This document shows, piece by piece, positions 45,801 to 57,500 of a DNA stretch of 64,000 nt. The notes under the pieces are model-generated. The model had not been told where the DNA came from and did no database searches. It was given only the letters and a program-made list of their open reading frames with translations. Source of the DNA: Blepharisma japonicum (lineage: Eukaryota > Ciliophora > Heterotrichea > Heterotrichida > Blepharismidae); assembly GCA_949751835.1 (NCBI GenBank), contig CATKHK010000006.1:558001-622000 (forward strand), in the 5' to 3' direction. A program made the translations under genes and the position numbers. Numbering within the stretch: the first letter of the stretch is position 1; every line of letters starts with the position of its first letter.

Positions 45801-47625
45801 CCTTCAGCTTTGATTCAGCTTCAGCAAGTTTCATTTCTTGCAATTGCTTATTTGTGAGCGTCATACCAACCATTTGTGCCATTGATGGCTTTCCTTCTTG
45901 ATCTTGGTTCACCATCATATTCAGCAAATTTTCTTGGTATTCACTAATTCTATTTATTAGTTCATTATCTTGGTCGATTTTTTTCTTAATCTTATTATTA
46001 TATTCAGCCACATCCAACACTATAGAATGGTCATTCTTCAAGTAATGATAATAAAAATTCATATAAGACGCTACAATAACTGGCATGAAAAAGAACAACA
46101 TCATAATAGTAGGCTTATAAGTAGCTAAATAAATAGCAATTCCTGATACAAAAATAACCCCGCTTGTGAGAATTATCGTTATCCAGTATAAATCGATTTC
46201 TTTAAAGAACATAAAATATTCAACTCTATCTTGTACCCCTTTCATTTTCCTTATAAAAAGCCTTAGAGATACCAAAATCCCAAGAAGAATAAAAGTAAAA
46301 GTAATTGAAGTAATCCCAATCAGCCAAAGTGGATAGTCATATCCTGAAATTGTTAGACTTGTAAATGGGATATCTGATGGGTCAACCAAGCTATCAATGA
46401 CAATTATAATACAATAAGTAATTGTCATGAATAAATACACAAATTCTCCTGATTTTGACATATCTTTTTGCTGAATTTTAGTTAAATCCTGCTTAATTGC
46501 TGTGGATGCTAATGGGAAGCGTACGTCAATTAAATTTAAAAATATCTCTGCACTGAATAAAATATAGGCTAATGAATAGCCAAGAAACCATCATTCCCCA
46601 GTCCATATAAAAATGCAGAATCTGCAGGTTACTGCTATTAGTGTAGGCTCAAAAGAGCCTTCAGAAAGTCCTGACTTCATAAATAAATATAACCCAATAT
46701 CTGTTGTTCCTATTAAGAAAAAGTTCAAAAATCCTAAGGCCTCATATTCTGTATAGAACCAAGCCAAAATTCCATAAACAGCTAAAATTATGAGGGAAAA
46801 TAAATATAATAAGGACTGAGCTAATCTTTTGTGATTATTAAATCATGTGCTGTCAAAAAGTGCATGAATTCCTCCAGACAAAGGCGAATAACTAAACTTC
46901 TCATCCGCTTTATTAATTGTAAAAAATTCATAAATTTCCACTTTAGTAACCAACACAGAATCTTTTTTCTGGTTTTCTAAAATTTCTTTAATTGACCCCT
47001 CAGCCACATTATTTGGGTCGCCATCAGGCAAATCATTTATAAAAGTGTTTATAGTAACTCCTCCTTTAGATCTCACTATATAAATAAGCATAACTATCAC
47101 AATACAATTTGAAGCAATGAAAATGCTCGAAAGTCCGTAGAACCATACTTGGTCTTGCAAAAATAGAATTTCAATTTGAAAGGCCATGTAAAGAGCAGCT
47201 CCAAAAAGAATTGATAATATAGAAAACCAGCTGATTTTATAGCCTTGTCATTTAATTCTAAGCGCACCTGATAAGAAAAACATAGCTGAAAAGCATATAA
47301 GAAATACAGAAATCCCAAGTACATAATCGTATTTTCCGCCAAATTGAATTTCTCTATAAAGAAGAGAGCCAGTTCAGCACAGCAGCGTAATTATAGGCCA
47401 TGCTAAAATAGTGAGAATTATGAATTTCAGGAATGAGATGCTTCGATTAAGAGCTGATGGGTCTTTTAAAAATTCTCATAATCTTGATGCAATGTAAACA
47501 TCGATAAAGTGGTGATCACCTTTGATTTTTTTCATAAACCCAAAGAAGATCGCTAGTGAAAAAATAAAGAATACACCCATTTCTGGAGCGATGCTGGGGA
47601 CGTCTATAAAGCGAGTTGTAACCAT
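42868..47625 (-). CDS. Multi-span membrane calpain protease, DEK1-like layout (1585 aa)
   Basis: One frame from ATG 47625 to TAA 42868, TGA codons as Trp, no introns. Residues 1 to about 890 hold about 18-20 membrane spans with a short loop after the fifth. A Lys/Glu-rich cytosolic linker follows, then a calpain protease core. The catalytic triad is complete: C1192 in GALGDCYFLSAL, H1362 in GHAYAIL and N1382 in LKNPHG. A C-terminal C2-like calpain domain ends the protein. Plant DEK1 has the same order (many spans, linker, CysPc, C2L). Calpains are Ca2+-dependent regulatory proteases; the membrane part suggests a channel or sensor at the cell surface, which is inference. The 3' end was part of a tandem duplication. 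Confidence 0.9.
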
Positions 47626-48139
47626 TTTATAACTGCTAAAGGTTAGGTTCTAATAATGCAAATGTGAAATAAGTTTATTTAGCTGTATCTTTGAAACCGT
47701 TTTTAAGTAATGTTAAAAACTTAAAAATAGGACTTAAATGCTTTTTCTTTCAATTGGATATCAGAAATAAGATAATGTATTCGCTCAAAGAAAATGAATA
47801 TATTGAAAATTTCACAGATATTAAATTATAAAACATAAATGTTTATTTAAGTAATCCTAACTGAATCCTTCGAGTTCTGCTATAATAATTTATATTTTAA
47901 AAAATAGTTTTAAGCATAATAAAAACACCTGACTTTTGAAAATAATTTTCGTTAAGAGATTTAAAGTTTATAAAAAAGAGATCTTTATATGTTATATTGT
48001 AAATTCGAAGCAATGACTGCACAGAAAATGTGCAATTTAATCTAATAAGTGAGCAATTATATGCTCTTTCTTGAACGCAGAAAATAAGGATTATATCTAT
48101 TGTTGAATGCATTTTCATTTGATATAAAAAGATAAATTT
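47626..48139. other. Intergenic, AT-rich
   Basis: About 500 bases upstream of the calpain gene. A 73-codon minus-strand frame (47897-48118) exists but shows no family signal and is compatible with chance. Confidence 0.55.
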
Positions 48140-48880
48140 TTGTTGCGAAAGATAAATGGGGCTAAACTAATAGATTGAGATTAAGAAAGGAGAGGTATTT
48201 TTAGTCCCTAGTCTTAATGGTATCATTCTGAAGTGGAAAATTGTGGGAATTGAGGCAAATTGGTGGCTTCTATCTTATAATAAGCCCAACTGAAACCCTA
48301 TTAATGTGGTAATGCAAATTATTGTAAGTAAGTTCAATTTCAATTCGTGACTGTGCCCAATTGCAACATCCTTTGTAAATATCTGGCTATATTGTTTCTT
48401 ATACAGGGACACTTTTTTAGACTGATAGACTCAGACTTGAGAGATCTTTTAAGCCTTGATTTCCCTATTGCTTTAATTATCGTAAAGGAAAATACACCAT
48501 CCATAATTTGATCATGGTCGCAAAGCTACTTAGACACGTAATTGCCCTGCCTTTATTGAACCTGTCCAGGACTGAATGTTACTAACAAAAAATAGCAAAA
48601 GACTCCCACTTGAATCAGGTTATGACCAGCAGAAATAGTGTTGTCTCTCGTCTAAGTCTAAAATCAACCCTTAGGCAACTTCTTACACTAAACATCCTTG
48701 TCTTGATATACATAAGGAGCATTGAAGCCATTTGATAATACTTTTTCTCTCTTGGAAAAAATTCGAACAAAAATCCTGGGGAAATGTCAAACGGGAAAGA
48801 TTCCGACTAAATAGCACATAGTCCATAAACACGCTGCCATTGGGAGGATAGTTCGCTTGCCTGCCAATTTTATTTATATC
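48140..48880. other. Unexplained GC-richer island
   Basis: About 740 bases are visibly richer in G+C than both AT-rich flanks. Stops occur in every frame, although one plus-strand frame (about 48175-48426) is open for about 85 codons if TGA is Trp. No protein family, tRNA or known ncRNA signature could be recognised. It could be a decayed gene or an RNA gene. Confidence 0.5.
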
Positions 48881-49727
48881 GTAATAATAGATAATATAAG
48901 AAAATAATAATTTTGATCAATTTGGCTGCTCAAGTATTAATCTTTAAAAGTATAACCGTTTTTTTATGTTTTTGGGTTATTTTATAGTTGCTCATCAATT
49001 TCAAAAAATTTACAAATGTGTTAAGCACAAATTGAATAGCTTTCCAATAAATAAAGTAGATCCAGCATGCTAGTAATATTCTAGAGCTTAAATAAGATTT
49101 GGTTTATTTTTCTCAAAATTATATTTCGTCATCCATTTATGTTTCTAATAATTTAAATTCATACGTAGACAAAATCTGACATCCTCATCAAAATCTTTTT
49201 TTAATAATTTGCTTATTCTCTTCTTCACTTAAATATAATTTTGAAAGCCATATTCCTAGATATAATATTATAGCTTTACTTAAATACTCAAAATTTTAAA
49301 TTGCTTGAAATTTTGCATTATGTGATCGTCTTTTAATCATCCCAAAGATTTGAAACTTTTAAATTAACTGAAATTTAATTTTTATAATAACTTAGCTTTA
49401 TAAAACTGCATTTTGAAAAACACTTTTTCCTTGAATTTCCATATTTCAACCAGTAATGAGTAAATTAAATAAAATATAAATAAAAGTTGATGAAATCTAG
49501 CAACCTGAAGCATAATATTGAAAATAAACTAAGATAATATAATAATAGGATCCTATCTATTTCTGGTCCCTTTTTTGAAATATATTACTAATTTAAAAAT
49601 TCAGACCTTTTTATCAATTAAGCAGACACTATTGCTTCCCTTTTGGGCTTAAGATTATCGAATTTTCTTTTTAGCCATTTCTTTTAAGAAATTTGGGACA
49701 AATATCGATTCCATATATAAATATATA
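48881..49727. other. Intergenic, very AT-rich
   Basis: About 850 bases with no supported gene, presumably including the promoter of the downstream zinc-repeat gene. Confidence 0.55.
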
Positions 49728-50168
49728 ATGAAAAGTGAATGCAATCCAGTACAAAATGAGCCTGAAAGGATTTCAAGTATTTTTTCAGGAATGTTTTCTC
49801 TCCTTCACGAAAGAAAAGAGACCAACTCAGAATCTCTGTGTTTTAAACTCCCCAATATTTTTGAGGAGCTTCACACACCTCAACCTATATATACTCCACT
49901 CCTTCCTAGTGTAATAATGCCGACCCCACAGAGAGCCACTAAAGAAAACACAGCTTGCCCACACAAAAACAGAAAGCATTATGCTAAGAACATGTGTAAT
50001 AACTGCTACCACAGGCTTGGCAGAGTCAAAGCAGCTTGGGCTTGCCCACATTCAGATAGAAGGCATTATGCCAAAGGGAAATGCCAATTTTGCTATATAC
50101 AAAGCTATCATAGAGACAGAGTTTTACGGGAGGATAGTGAGCTTAAATTTGAAAGTTTGAACTCATAA
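49728..50168 (+). CDS. Protein with two tandem Cys/His zinc-binding repeats (146 aa)
   Basis: ATG at 49728, TAA at 50166-50168. The C-terminal half holds two near-identical modules: CPHKNRKHYAKNMCNNCYH and CPHSDRRHYAKGKCQFCY, each with the pattern C-x2-H-x5-HYAK-x2-C-x2-C-Y. That is a zinc-binding signature seen in many ciliate and other protist proteins of unknown role. The N-terminus is acidic and low in structure. Basic residues around the modules would allow nucleic acid binding; that is inference. Confidence 0.75.
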   Translation: MKSECNPVQNEPERISSIFSGMFSLLHERKETNSESLCFKLPNIFEELHTPQPIYTPLLPSVIMPTPQRATKENTACPHKNRKHYAKNMCNNCYHRLGRVKAAWACPHSDRRHYAKGKCQFCYIQSYHRDRVLREDSELKFESLNS

Positions 50169-51135
50169 AATCTCCCTGAGACCCTAAAGTTAAATAACTA
50201 ATAGATCAAATTATAATTAAAGATTTTCTTTAGATCAGATTTATTATGAAATAATATATTCTAAACTTAAAAATCCCATAAAAAATTAAGAATTGGTTCA
50301 GCAAAAAAAAAAAATTAAATGCCATATCTAAAAATTATATGATAAATATCGATATTAAATGCTGAAGCATCAGCTTTTTGAGTCTTCAAGTCAATTCCAT
50401 TAGAGTTAAGAAAAATTATTATTTATTTTTAGCATAGTGCAATAAAGAAAATCTTCAAATTTTTTAAATTTTAAATTTCTAATTGGTTTTAAGTAGTTTA
50501 ATTTATGTGCCTAGAGCTAAATAAAGTTCAAGACTGTTTATTTTCTCTATATTTGGCACTTCCAGAATGATCTAAATTAATATTATTTTAACGTAATAGA
50601 TTTAAATATTTAGAGATAAAACTAAAAGAGATTTAAAATAGGCGTCATGAATTAGATCATAAATTTAAGAGATTAATCCATTGAAATGCGAAAGTGAATT
50701 GATTTTTTATTTTAAATTTACTCAAAGTCAATTGAAAATTTTCCTTATATTTCAGTAAAATAAAACAGGCTAAGAGGCATGCACTATTTGTATGCAAATA
50801 ATTTGCATTAAATCTATTAAAATTTTTCTTTAATGCATGATAAAATTTATAATTAAAAATTCTTCTAAACATGTGAATCAAAATAATAATTTCGTTCAAG
50901 AAAATTAAAAAATTATGAAAATATGCTTTCTAAGTCAGCCAGCATTGTTTTCTAATATTCTTGTAATTCATTTTAATTAAGAGATTTAAGAAAAATTTTT
51001 CAACATTAATTAGCTAGCCACACCAAACTTGGAATTACTAATTTTATCTCTCTTTTACCTTCCCTCCTTATATCTATTATATTAACTTCTCCACTCACAT
51101 AACTTAAAACCCATATTATTGGTGAAATAATTATA
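50169..51135. other. Intergenic, very AT-rich
   Basis: 967 bases with stops in all frames and no RNA gene seen. The last 150 bases are pyrimidine-rich and precede the protease start. Confidence 0.6.
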
Positions 51136-52251
51136 ATGAAAGCATTTCTTTGCTTTGGTTTAATTGGGCTTGTGCTCTCACAGGTCTCACTCCCAATTTT
51201 CTCAATCTACGACACTCCTGATGCTGCATATGCTCACTTCAAGAGACTTAAAGTCCGCGAGCAATTGCTTAAGAACTCCAATGTTCCTTTAACAAATTAT
51301 CTGGACGCCCAATATTATGGACCAGTTACAATTGGAACCCCACCTCAGAACTTTTTACTGACCTTCGATACAGGGTCCTCTGACATCTGGGTTCCTTCAA
51401 GTTCCTGCTATTCAACTACTTGCCATCTCCACAACCAATACAACCACAGCAAATCGACCACCTATGTAGCTAATGGCAAAAAAGTCGCTTTTGACTACGG
51501 ACAAGGGGAAGTTTCAGGATTCCTCTCAATGGATACTCTAACTTGGGGTGGCTACTCAGTTCCAAATGTCACTTTTGGAGAAATCACTTATATGCCTGGC
51601 TCTGAATGGGGTTCAGATAAAAATGACGGACTTCTTGGAATGGCTTGGCCTTCACTTGCCTGTGCTGAATGTACCCTTGGATTTTCAAAATTGTTTGGAA
51701 CAGGTGTTTTAGGGACTAATAACACTTTTGCGTTTTATTTGACCTCTGGAGACTTGCAAACTGGGAGTGTTTTGACATTAGGAGGATATGACTCAACCTT
51801 ATCAAAGAACGATTGGCATTGGCATGATTTAATATCAGAAACCTATTGGCTTATTAACCTTGACTACATCACTGTCGGGACATCAAAAATTGCAGTTTCA
51901 GGAATGAAAGGAATTTTGGACACCGGCACAACCCTTCTTGTAGGAGACCAAACCGTTGTGAACCAGATTCTTGCTAAAATTCCTACAGTAAAAGAAAACT
52001 GCTCAAATCTCAGCAAGCTTCCTAACGTGACCGTCACTATTGATGGAATTAATTACCTTTTGACTCCTCAAAATTACGTTTGGAAAGTCACTTCTGAAGG
52101 CCAAACTCAGTGCATTAATGGATGGCAAGCTGAAGATTTCTCTGGCAGCCCACTTGCTAACACCATCATTTTGGGAGACCTTTTCATCAGCACTTACTAT
52201 ACTCAGTTCGATATGGGAAATAAAAGACTAGGCTTTGCAACTGCAGTTTAA
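51136..52251 (+). CDS. Pepsin-like aspartyl protease, copy 1 (371 aa)
   Basis: Signal peptide (MKAFLCFGLIGLVLSQ), a propeptide of about 40 residues and a two-lobed A1 protease. Catalytic D78 is in FDTGSSDIWVPS and D262 in ILDTGTTLLVG; the flap Tyr is in DYGQGEVSG. Cys pairs and the C-terminal GNKRLGFATAV complete the fold, at the usual length for cathepsin D/E. It is likely secreted or delivered to food vacuoles or lysosomes. All Trp codons are TGG, and codon use is C-richer than in neighbouring genes, suggesting high expression. A tandem paralogue follows after 142 bases. Confidence 0.95.
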   Translation: MKAFLCFGLIGLVLSQVSLPIFSIYDTPDAAYAHFKRLKVREQLLKNSNVPLTNYLDAQYYGPVTIGTPPQNFLLTFDTGSSDIWVPSSSCYSTTCHLHNQYNHSKSTTYVANGKKVAFDYGQGEVSGFLSMDTLTWGGYSVPNVTFGEITYMPGSEWGSDKNDGLLGMAWPSLACAECTLGFSKLFGTGVLGTNNTFAFYLTSGDLQTGSVLTLGGYDSTLSKNDWHWHDLISETYWLINLDYITVGTSKIAVSGMKGILDTGTTLLVGDQTVVNQILAKIPTVKENCSNLSKLPNVTVTIDGINYLLTPQNYVWKVTSEGQTQCINGWQAEDFSGSPLANTIILGDLFISTYYTQFDMGNKRLGFATAV

Positions 52252-52393
52252 GATAAAAAGGTTTCGCTTAACGTGTCTTACTTTTTTAAAATTTAATTAA
52301 ATAAAAGCAAAAAGAGAGAGAAATGCATTATTTTGCTTGCAGTAAATAGAAAGAAGTTTTTCATATTGATTTTCCTGTGGTGAAATAAATAAG

Positions 52394-53524
52394 ATGAAAG
52401 CATTTCTCGCCTTCATTGTTATTGGAGCTGTTTTATCAGCTATAACGATTCCAGTTTACTCAGTCTATGATACTCCAGAGCTGGCATATTCCCACTTCAA
52501 AAAGATTCAAAGTTACAGCAAAAAATTCCTCCAAATGTCAGATGTTGCCCTTACCAATTTTGAAGATGCTCAATACTATGGATCACTCTTAATAGGAACT
52601 CCACCACAGAACTTCACTGTCCTTTTTGACTCAGGATCTTCAGATCTTTGGGTTCCTTCCATCTACTGCTATTCTTCTACCTGCCGCCTTCATCATACCT
52701 ATAATCATCAAAAATCAAGTAGCTATGTTGCCAATGGAAAAAAGGTTACTTTTGATTATGGCCAAGGCGGTGTTTCAGGATATCTTTCACAGGATACAGT
52801 GACTTGGGGAGGATATAAAATTCCAAACGTTACCTTTGCAGAATTAACCAATATGCCTGGATCTGAATGGGGTTCAGATAAGTTTGATGGGCTCTTAGGA
52901 ATGGCTTGGCAAAGTCTTGCTTGTAATGGCTGCTCTGTTGTTTTCCAAAACCTTTATGCTACTGGTGCTTTAGGGACAAATAACAGTTTTGCTTTCTATT
53001 TAACCAATGTTGACAATAAGGCTGGAAGCACTTTAACCTTGGGTGGATATGAGCCTAGCCTATCTCAAAATGATTGGGTTTGGCACAATTTGTTATCACA
53101 AACCTATTGGCAAATAAAACTCACAGGAATTTCAGTTAATGGAAAAGCTATCACTGGAACCAACATGAAAGCAATTGTTGACACAGGAACTTCCATTCTT
53201 GTAGGAGCTACTAATATTGTGGATCAAATCACTAAGGAAATCCCAGAAATTAAGACTGACTGTTCTAACATTAAATCACTTCCAAATGTCACAATTACAA
53301 TTGACTCTACCAACTATGTGCTTACACCCCAAAACTATGTCTGGAAAATCTTCCAAGACGGGATCTATGAATGCACTAGTGGATGGCAGGCTGCTGACTT
53401 CCCAAGCGAACTTGCTAATACTTTGATTTTAGGAGACCTCTTCATCAGCACTTATTATACTCAGTTCGATATGGGAAATAAAAGAGTAGGCTTTGCAACT
53501 GCAATTCAAAGCTCAAGCACTTAA
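52394..53524 (+). CDS. Pepsin-like aspartyl protease, copy 2 (376 aa)
   Basis: Tandem paralogue of the preceding gene, with the same signal peptide style (MKAFLAFIVIGAVLS) and clearly similar throughout. The first active-site motif is FDSGSSDLWVPS (D79), with Ser replacing Thr of the common DTG triplet; the second is IVDTGTSILVG (D263). DSG occurs in some active aspartyl proteases, so loss of activity is not implied. The C-terminus GNKRVGFATAIQSSST is extended by several residues. All Trp codons are TGG. Confidence 0.95.
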   Translation: MKAFLAFIVIGAVLSAITIPVYSVYDTPELAYSHFKKIQSYSKKFLQMSDVALTNFEDAQYYGSLLIGTPPQNFTVLFDSGSSDLWVPSIYCYSSTCRLHHTYNHQKSSSYVANGKKVTFDYGQGGVSGYLSQDTVTWGGYKIPNVTFAELTNMPGSEWGSDKFDGLLGMAWQSLACNGCSVVFQNLYATGALGTNNSFAFYLTNVDNKAGSTLTLGGYEPSLSQNDWVWHNLLSQTYWQIKLTGISVNGKAITGTNMKAIVDTGTSILVGATNIVDQITKEIPEIKTDCSNIKSLPNVTITIDSTNYVLTPQNYVWKIFQDGIYECTSGWQAADFPSELANTLILGDLFISTYYTQFDMGNKRVGFATAIQSSST

Positions 53525-53796
53525 TTATTAAGTAAGCGTTATTTCTATGAATTATTTTCTAATAATTGGATAAAAGATTAGAAAATTTATGAACTTAAAT
53601 AGCACTCGAAGTAATTTTCTTTCTGATTATGTCAGATAATTTATAGCTAAAGAGTTAATATTAAAAATAAACCTATAAAGATCAATTCTTTATAGTCTAA
53701 TCTATCTTCTGACATTTAAAATAATTATAATGGCACTGCTCTTATTAAACAAGTTTCGAGATCCTTATTTTTTTATTTTTAAATCAATATTTAACT

Positions 53797-54375
53797 ATGG
53801 AAACTCAAATTAAAGCTAATTACCCAGATTTCTTGCTTAATAAGCAAGATAACCCTACAAGATCCAACTTACCTAGCCCAAATAGGTTAAAATTAAGCTC
53901 TCCGAAATATTCAGTTTGAAAACCTTCCATAATTACGATCCTAAATCATGAACTCCTTCCTCCCTGGCTTCAAGATATTGAACTAAAGCCAATCGGATAT
54001 CGTGGAAACGGAGTAAATATAGCTGATTTTTGATCATTGAAACAACGGCACGACGTCATGAAAACTATTTGCCATTCATCTGTCAGAAGTAAGATAGGAA
54101 GAGTTTTTCATGAAGCTGACGGTATAGATAGAAAAAAACATCTTGAAGAAAAATTTTCTAAAAGAGATATAAATTCTTGGAGACATAGATCATCATCAAT
54201 ACCGAAAGGAATTAAAGCGTCTGGATCATTATCTCCACAATCAGTTCCACATAGCTCGCTTCATAAAAGCCAAAAAATGACATTTGCCGCTTTAAGCAGC
54301 AAAGTTTTGCCTTCTCATATGAAGACAGCTGACAGTAGACTTCAGCATAAAGTCACCTCTCCTACAAGACCATAA
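53797..54375 (+). CDS. Small basic protein, unknown function (192 aa)
   Basis: ATG at 53797, TAA at 54373-54375, two TGA codons read as Trp (in SVWKPS and DFWSLK). Ser/His/Lys-rich and probably disordered; LNHELLPPWLQDIELKPIG is the most structured-looking part. No family recognised. Conserved-looking codon use and a clean frame support it as a gene. Confidence 0.65.
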
Positions 54376-54544
54376 TATATATGAAAATAATATAAATAAT
54401 TATACATACTTTATAAATTGATGTGCTGTAAAATATGAATATCCTTAATTTATTTAAATATTCCTACTTGAAATTTTAGATAATTTTTGTGATATAATTT
54501 TTCCTTTGGTTTTCTTTTAATTGTCGAAATTCAATAAATTAAAT

Positions 54545-57500
54545 ATGATATTGTTCCTCTTTCTATTTCACTATTCATTTAGCTCAACAATCACGACTTT
54601 TACAGTTACTCCAGCTTCTTATATAGTGCGAGACTCAACGAGCTATCAAATTTCGTTTAAGCCAGGATCAACAATGCAGTCAGGTGGGAAAATTTTACTT
54701 ACTTTTCCATCTCAGCTTAGCATTGCATCATCAACTTGTACTTTTGTGAGTGGATTCAATGGCTCTCCGTCATGCTCAATATCATCAAACACAATTACTA
54801 TATCTAATGGATTCTCAAGTTCAGTTAGCTCATCAAAATATATTATGTTTACAATCTCAAGCGTCACAAATCCACAATTTGCAGTTTCCTTATCCAATTT
54901 TCAATTAATTACTCAAGATAGCTCAGGAAATACTGTAGATAGCGTCACTTCTCTAAGTTCATCGATAACATTCTCCCCAAAAGTACTTTCAAGTGTAACA
55001 ATAACCCCACAATCCACAGTAAACGGCGACTCGACAACATGAACCATTGCAACTATACTTGACTATACCTTAACATCTGGAGGGTATATTTCACTAACAT
55101 TTCCTTATTGAAATGTCAATTTAAATCCCCCATCAAATCAATTGAAAAGCTTTATCAGCTCAAGTGTGACATGCACAGGGATTTTAAACATGGAGACAAG
55201 CCCTCAATGCTCGTTTTCCTCCAATGTTTTATTACTAACAGTCTCTCAAGATACATCTGGGAGTATACAATTTACTATTAATCCAGTTAAAAATCCACCT
55301 AACACTAAACCTGTTAGTGGTTTTTATATGTCAATAGGACAATCTGGAGGGCTTATTGAAGATTCCACATCTCTTACTGTTAGCGTCTCCACATCAACCC
55401 CAGGCGCTTTGACAACAGCCACAGTTAATTTTTATGACGGGAACAACAAGGTAAACTCTCAGTCCAACTACGCTTTCGATTTTTTAAAGACAAATCCTGT
55501 TCCATCTGGAAGTAATATTATAGTCACTTTCCCATCAGATATCAGCATTAATGGCTTTATTCAAACAATTTATGGCGTTTTTGGGTTCGACAACATCTAC
55601 CCAAGTTTTTCTTTAAATGGGCAAATTCTTACGATAACCTCACCGATTTCTCAATACCAAACTGAAGACAAAGAAATTAATTTTCAGGTCCAGTCATGTA
55701 AAAACCCTCCATCAAATAAGCCAACTGCGTCAATACAAATTCTAATTCAAACATCGGATGGCTATTGAATTGATCAAATTACTACTGGACTGTCAATTAC
55801 AGCTGTAGCGGGTACAGCGAAGATAAGTTCAATTGTACCTACAAATACTCAAATTAATGCAGTTACAACATATACGTTTACGTTTAATTCAAATGAAGCT
55901 ATTCTAGCTGGGTGCGGAATTTTAATTACTGCGCCGAGTGGAATTTCTATAGAAAACAGATTAGCGGGATCTTGCACAAGTATTATATCTGGCCTTAGTA
56001 GCTCAGCTCAATGCTCTGTGACAGATAATAAAAATATTTATATCACCAGTGGATTTCCAGCGGATTTTGGCACTGGGAATGTTAGTTTTTCTCTAAATAA
56101 AATAACAAACCCATCAACAATAAGCACAACTGGGACTTTTACTTTGCAAATTTATATAGATTCAGGTTTCCAGTATTTAATATCACAAATAAGCCAAATT
56201 TCTATTACAGCTACTGCTGGAACATTGAGCTCAGTTAACATTTCTCCTTCTTCTTCTACAACAGGGGATATAGCAGCATATACATTTACAATAGTAACTT
56301 CTAACACAATCCCTTCTGGTGGAATTCTACTTGTGTATCTCCCTTCTGATATTTCTATTAGTGATACCACAAGTACGTGCACTTTTATTTCAGGATTCGA
56401 ATCTACTGCAAAATGTACATTGACGTCATCCTCCATAACCATTACGAATTGTTTTGTATTAAATAGTCTTTCACCTGGAACATTGAAATTTTCATTAGGA
56501 AGTATCCAAAACCCAGTCTCCACAAAGCCAACAGCAAGTTTTAATATAAGAACGCAGACTTCTAATAATCTTGATATTGATTATTTAGACTCAGGAGTAA
56601 CCTTAACTATGTCTACAGCTCATCAATTAAGCTCCGCTTCAGTATCATCCAGCTCTCTAGTTGTAGGAGGCACCTCGGACTATACTTTTAAAATAACCCC
56701 TTACAATCCTATGCCAAATAATGGGATTGTGGTCATAACTCCTCCGAGTGATATTACTATCACCCAAGTTTCTTGTGCAGTAGCTGGAACTGTAACCTCA
56801 AGTGTCAGCTGTAGCTCTTTAGGGACTGCAGTCAAACTGACACTCACTTTTTCTGCTACTCAAGTAACTACAGAGTTTTCTTTTGTATTAAAATCAATCA
56901 CAAACCCACTATCTACAAAAATGACCTCATCATTCCAGATCTCTACAAGACAAAGCACATATTTTTTAGATCAATTAACTACTGGGCTAACAGTTCAAAT
57001 GACGACAACAGGGGTAATGTCTCAGCTTAGTTTATCATTAGGAAATAGTGGGATAAATCAACAAACTCCATATACATTTACTTTTACAACCTCAAATACA
57101 GTTAAAGCTGGAGGATATTTAGCGATTCAGCTACCTTCTCAGATTTCAAGTGTAGCTTCTCCAACATGCAGCTTAAGCAGTGGAAGCTCAATTTCGTGTT
57201 CATACTTGTCAGGAATTGTTACTGTAAATATGTTTACAACAGATACTTCTCCAGGCCAATTTGTTTTAACTGTAAATTCACTTATAAATTCTGCAAGTAC
57301 TTTAACTACTGACAAATTCACATTGACAACCAAAACTTCAGATGGTTTTTTAATCGACAGTAATACATCTTTAACAGCTACAATAACCTGCACAAGTCCA
57401 TGTGCGACCTGCCAAACAACCCCCAGTACTTGCCTTTCCTGCATTTCTACTACATCAACTCCATACTACTGAAATGGAGTATGTAACAGTGCATGTCCAG

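Noticed and set aside
47897-48118. 73-codon minus-strand gene upstream of the calpain gene
   Set aside because: No homology, no neighbours in frame, and length compatible with chance when only TAA and TAG stop.
48583-48596. Yeast-like branchpoint and 3' splice site (TACTAAC...TAG)
   Set aside because: No exon pair or open frame is joined by it, and introns here are 15-16 nt without such a branchpoint; coincidence.
48765-48790. Possible tRNA T-loop (ATTCGAA)
   Set aside because: No matching D-loop, anticodon stem or acceptor stem could be found around it.
50657-50899. 80-codon minus-strand frame
   Set aside because: Low-complexity Phe/Asn/Lys content in AT-rich intergenic DNA and no family signal.
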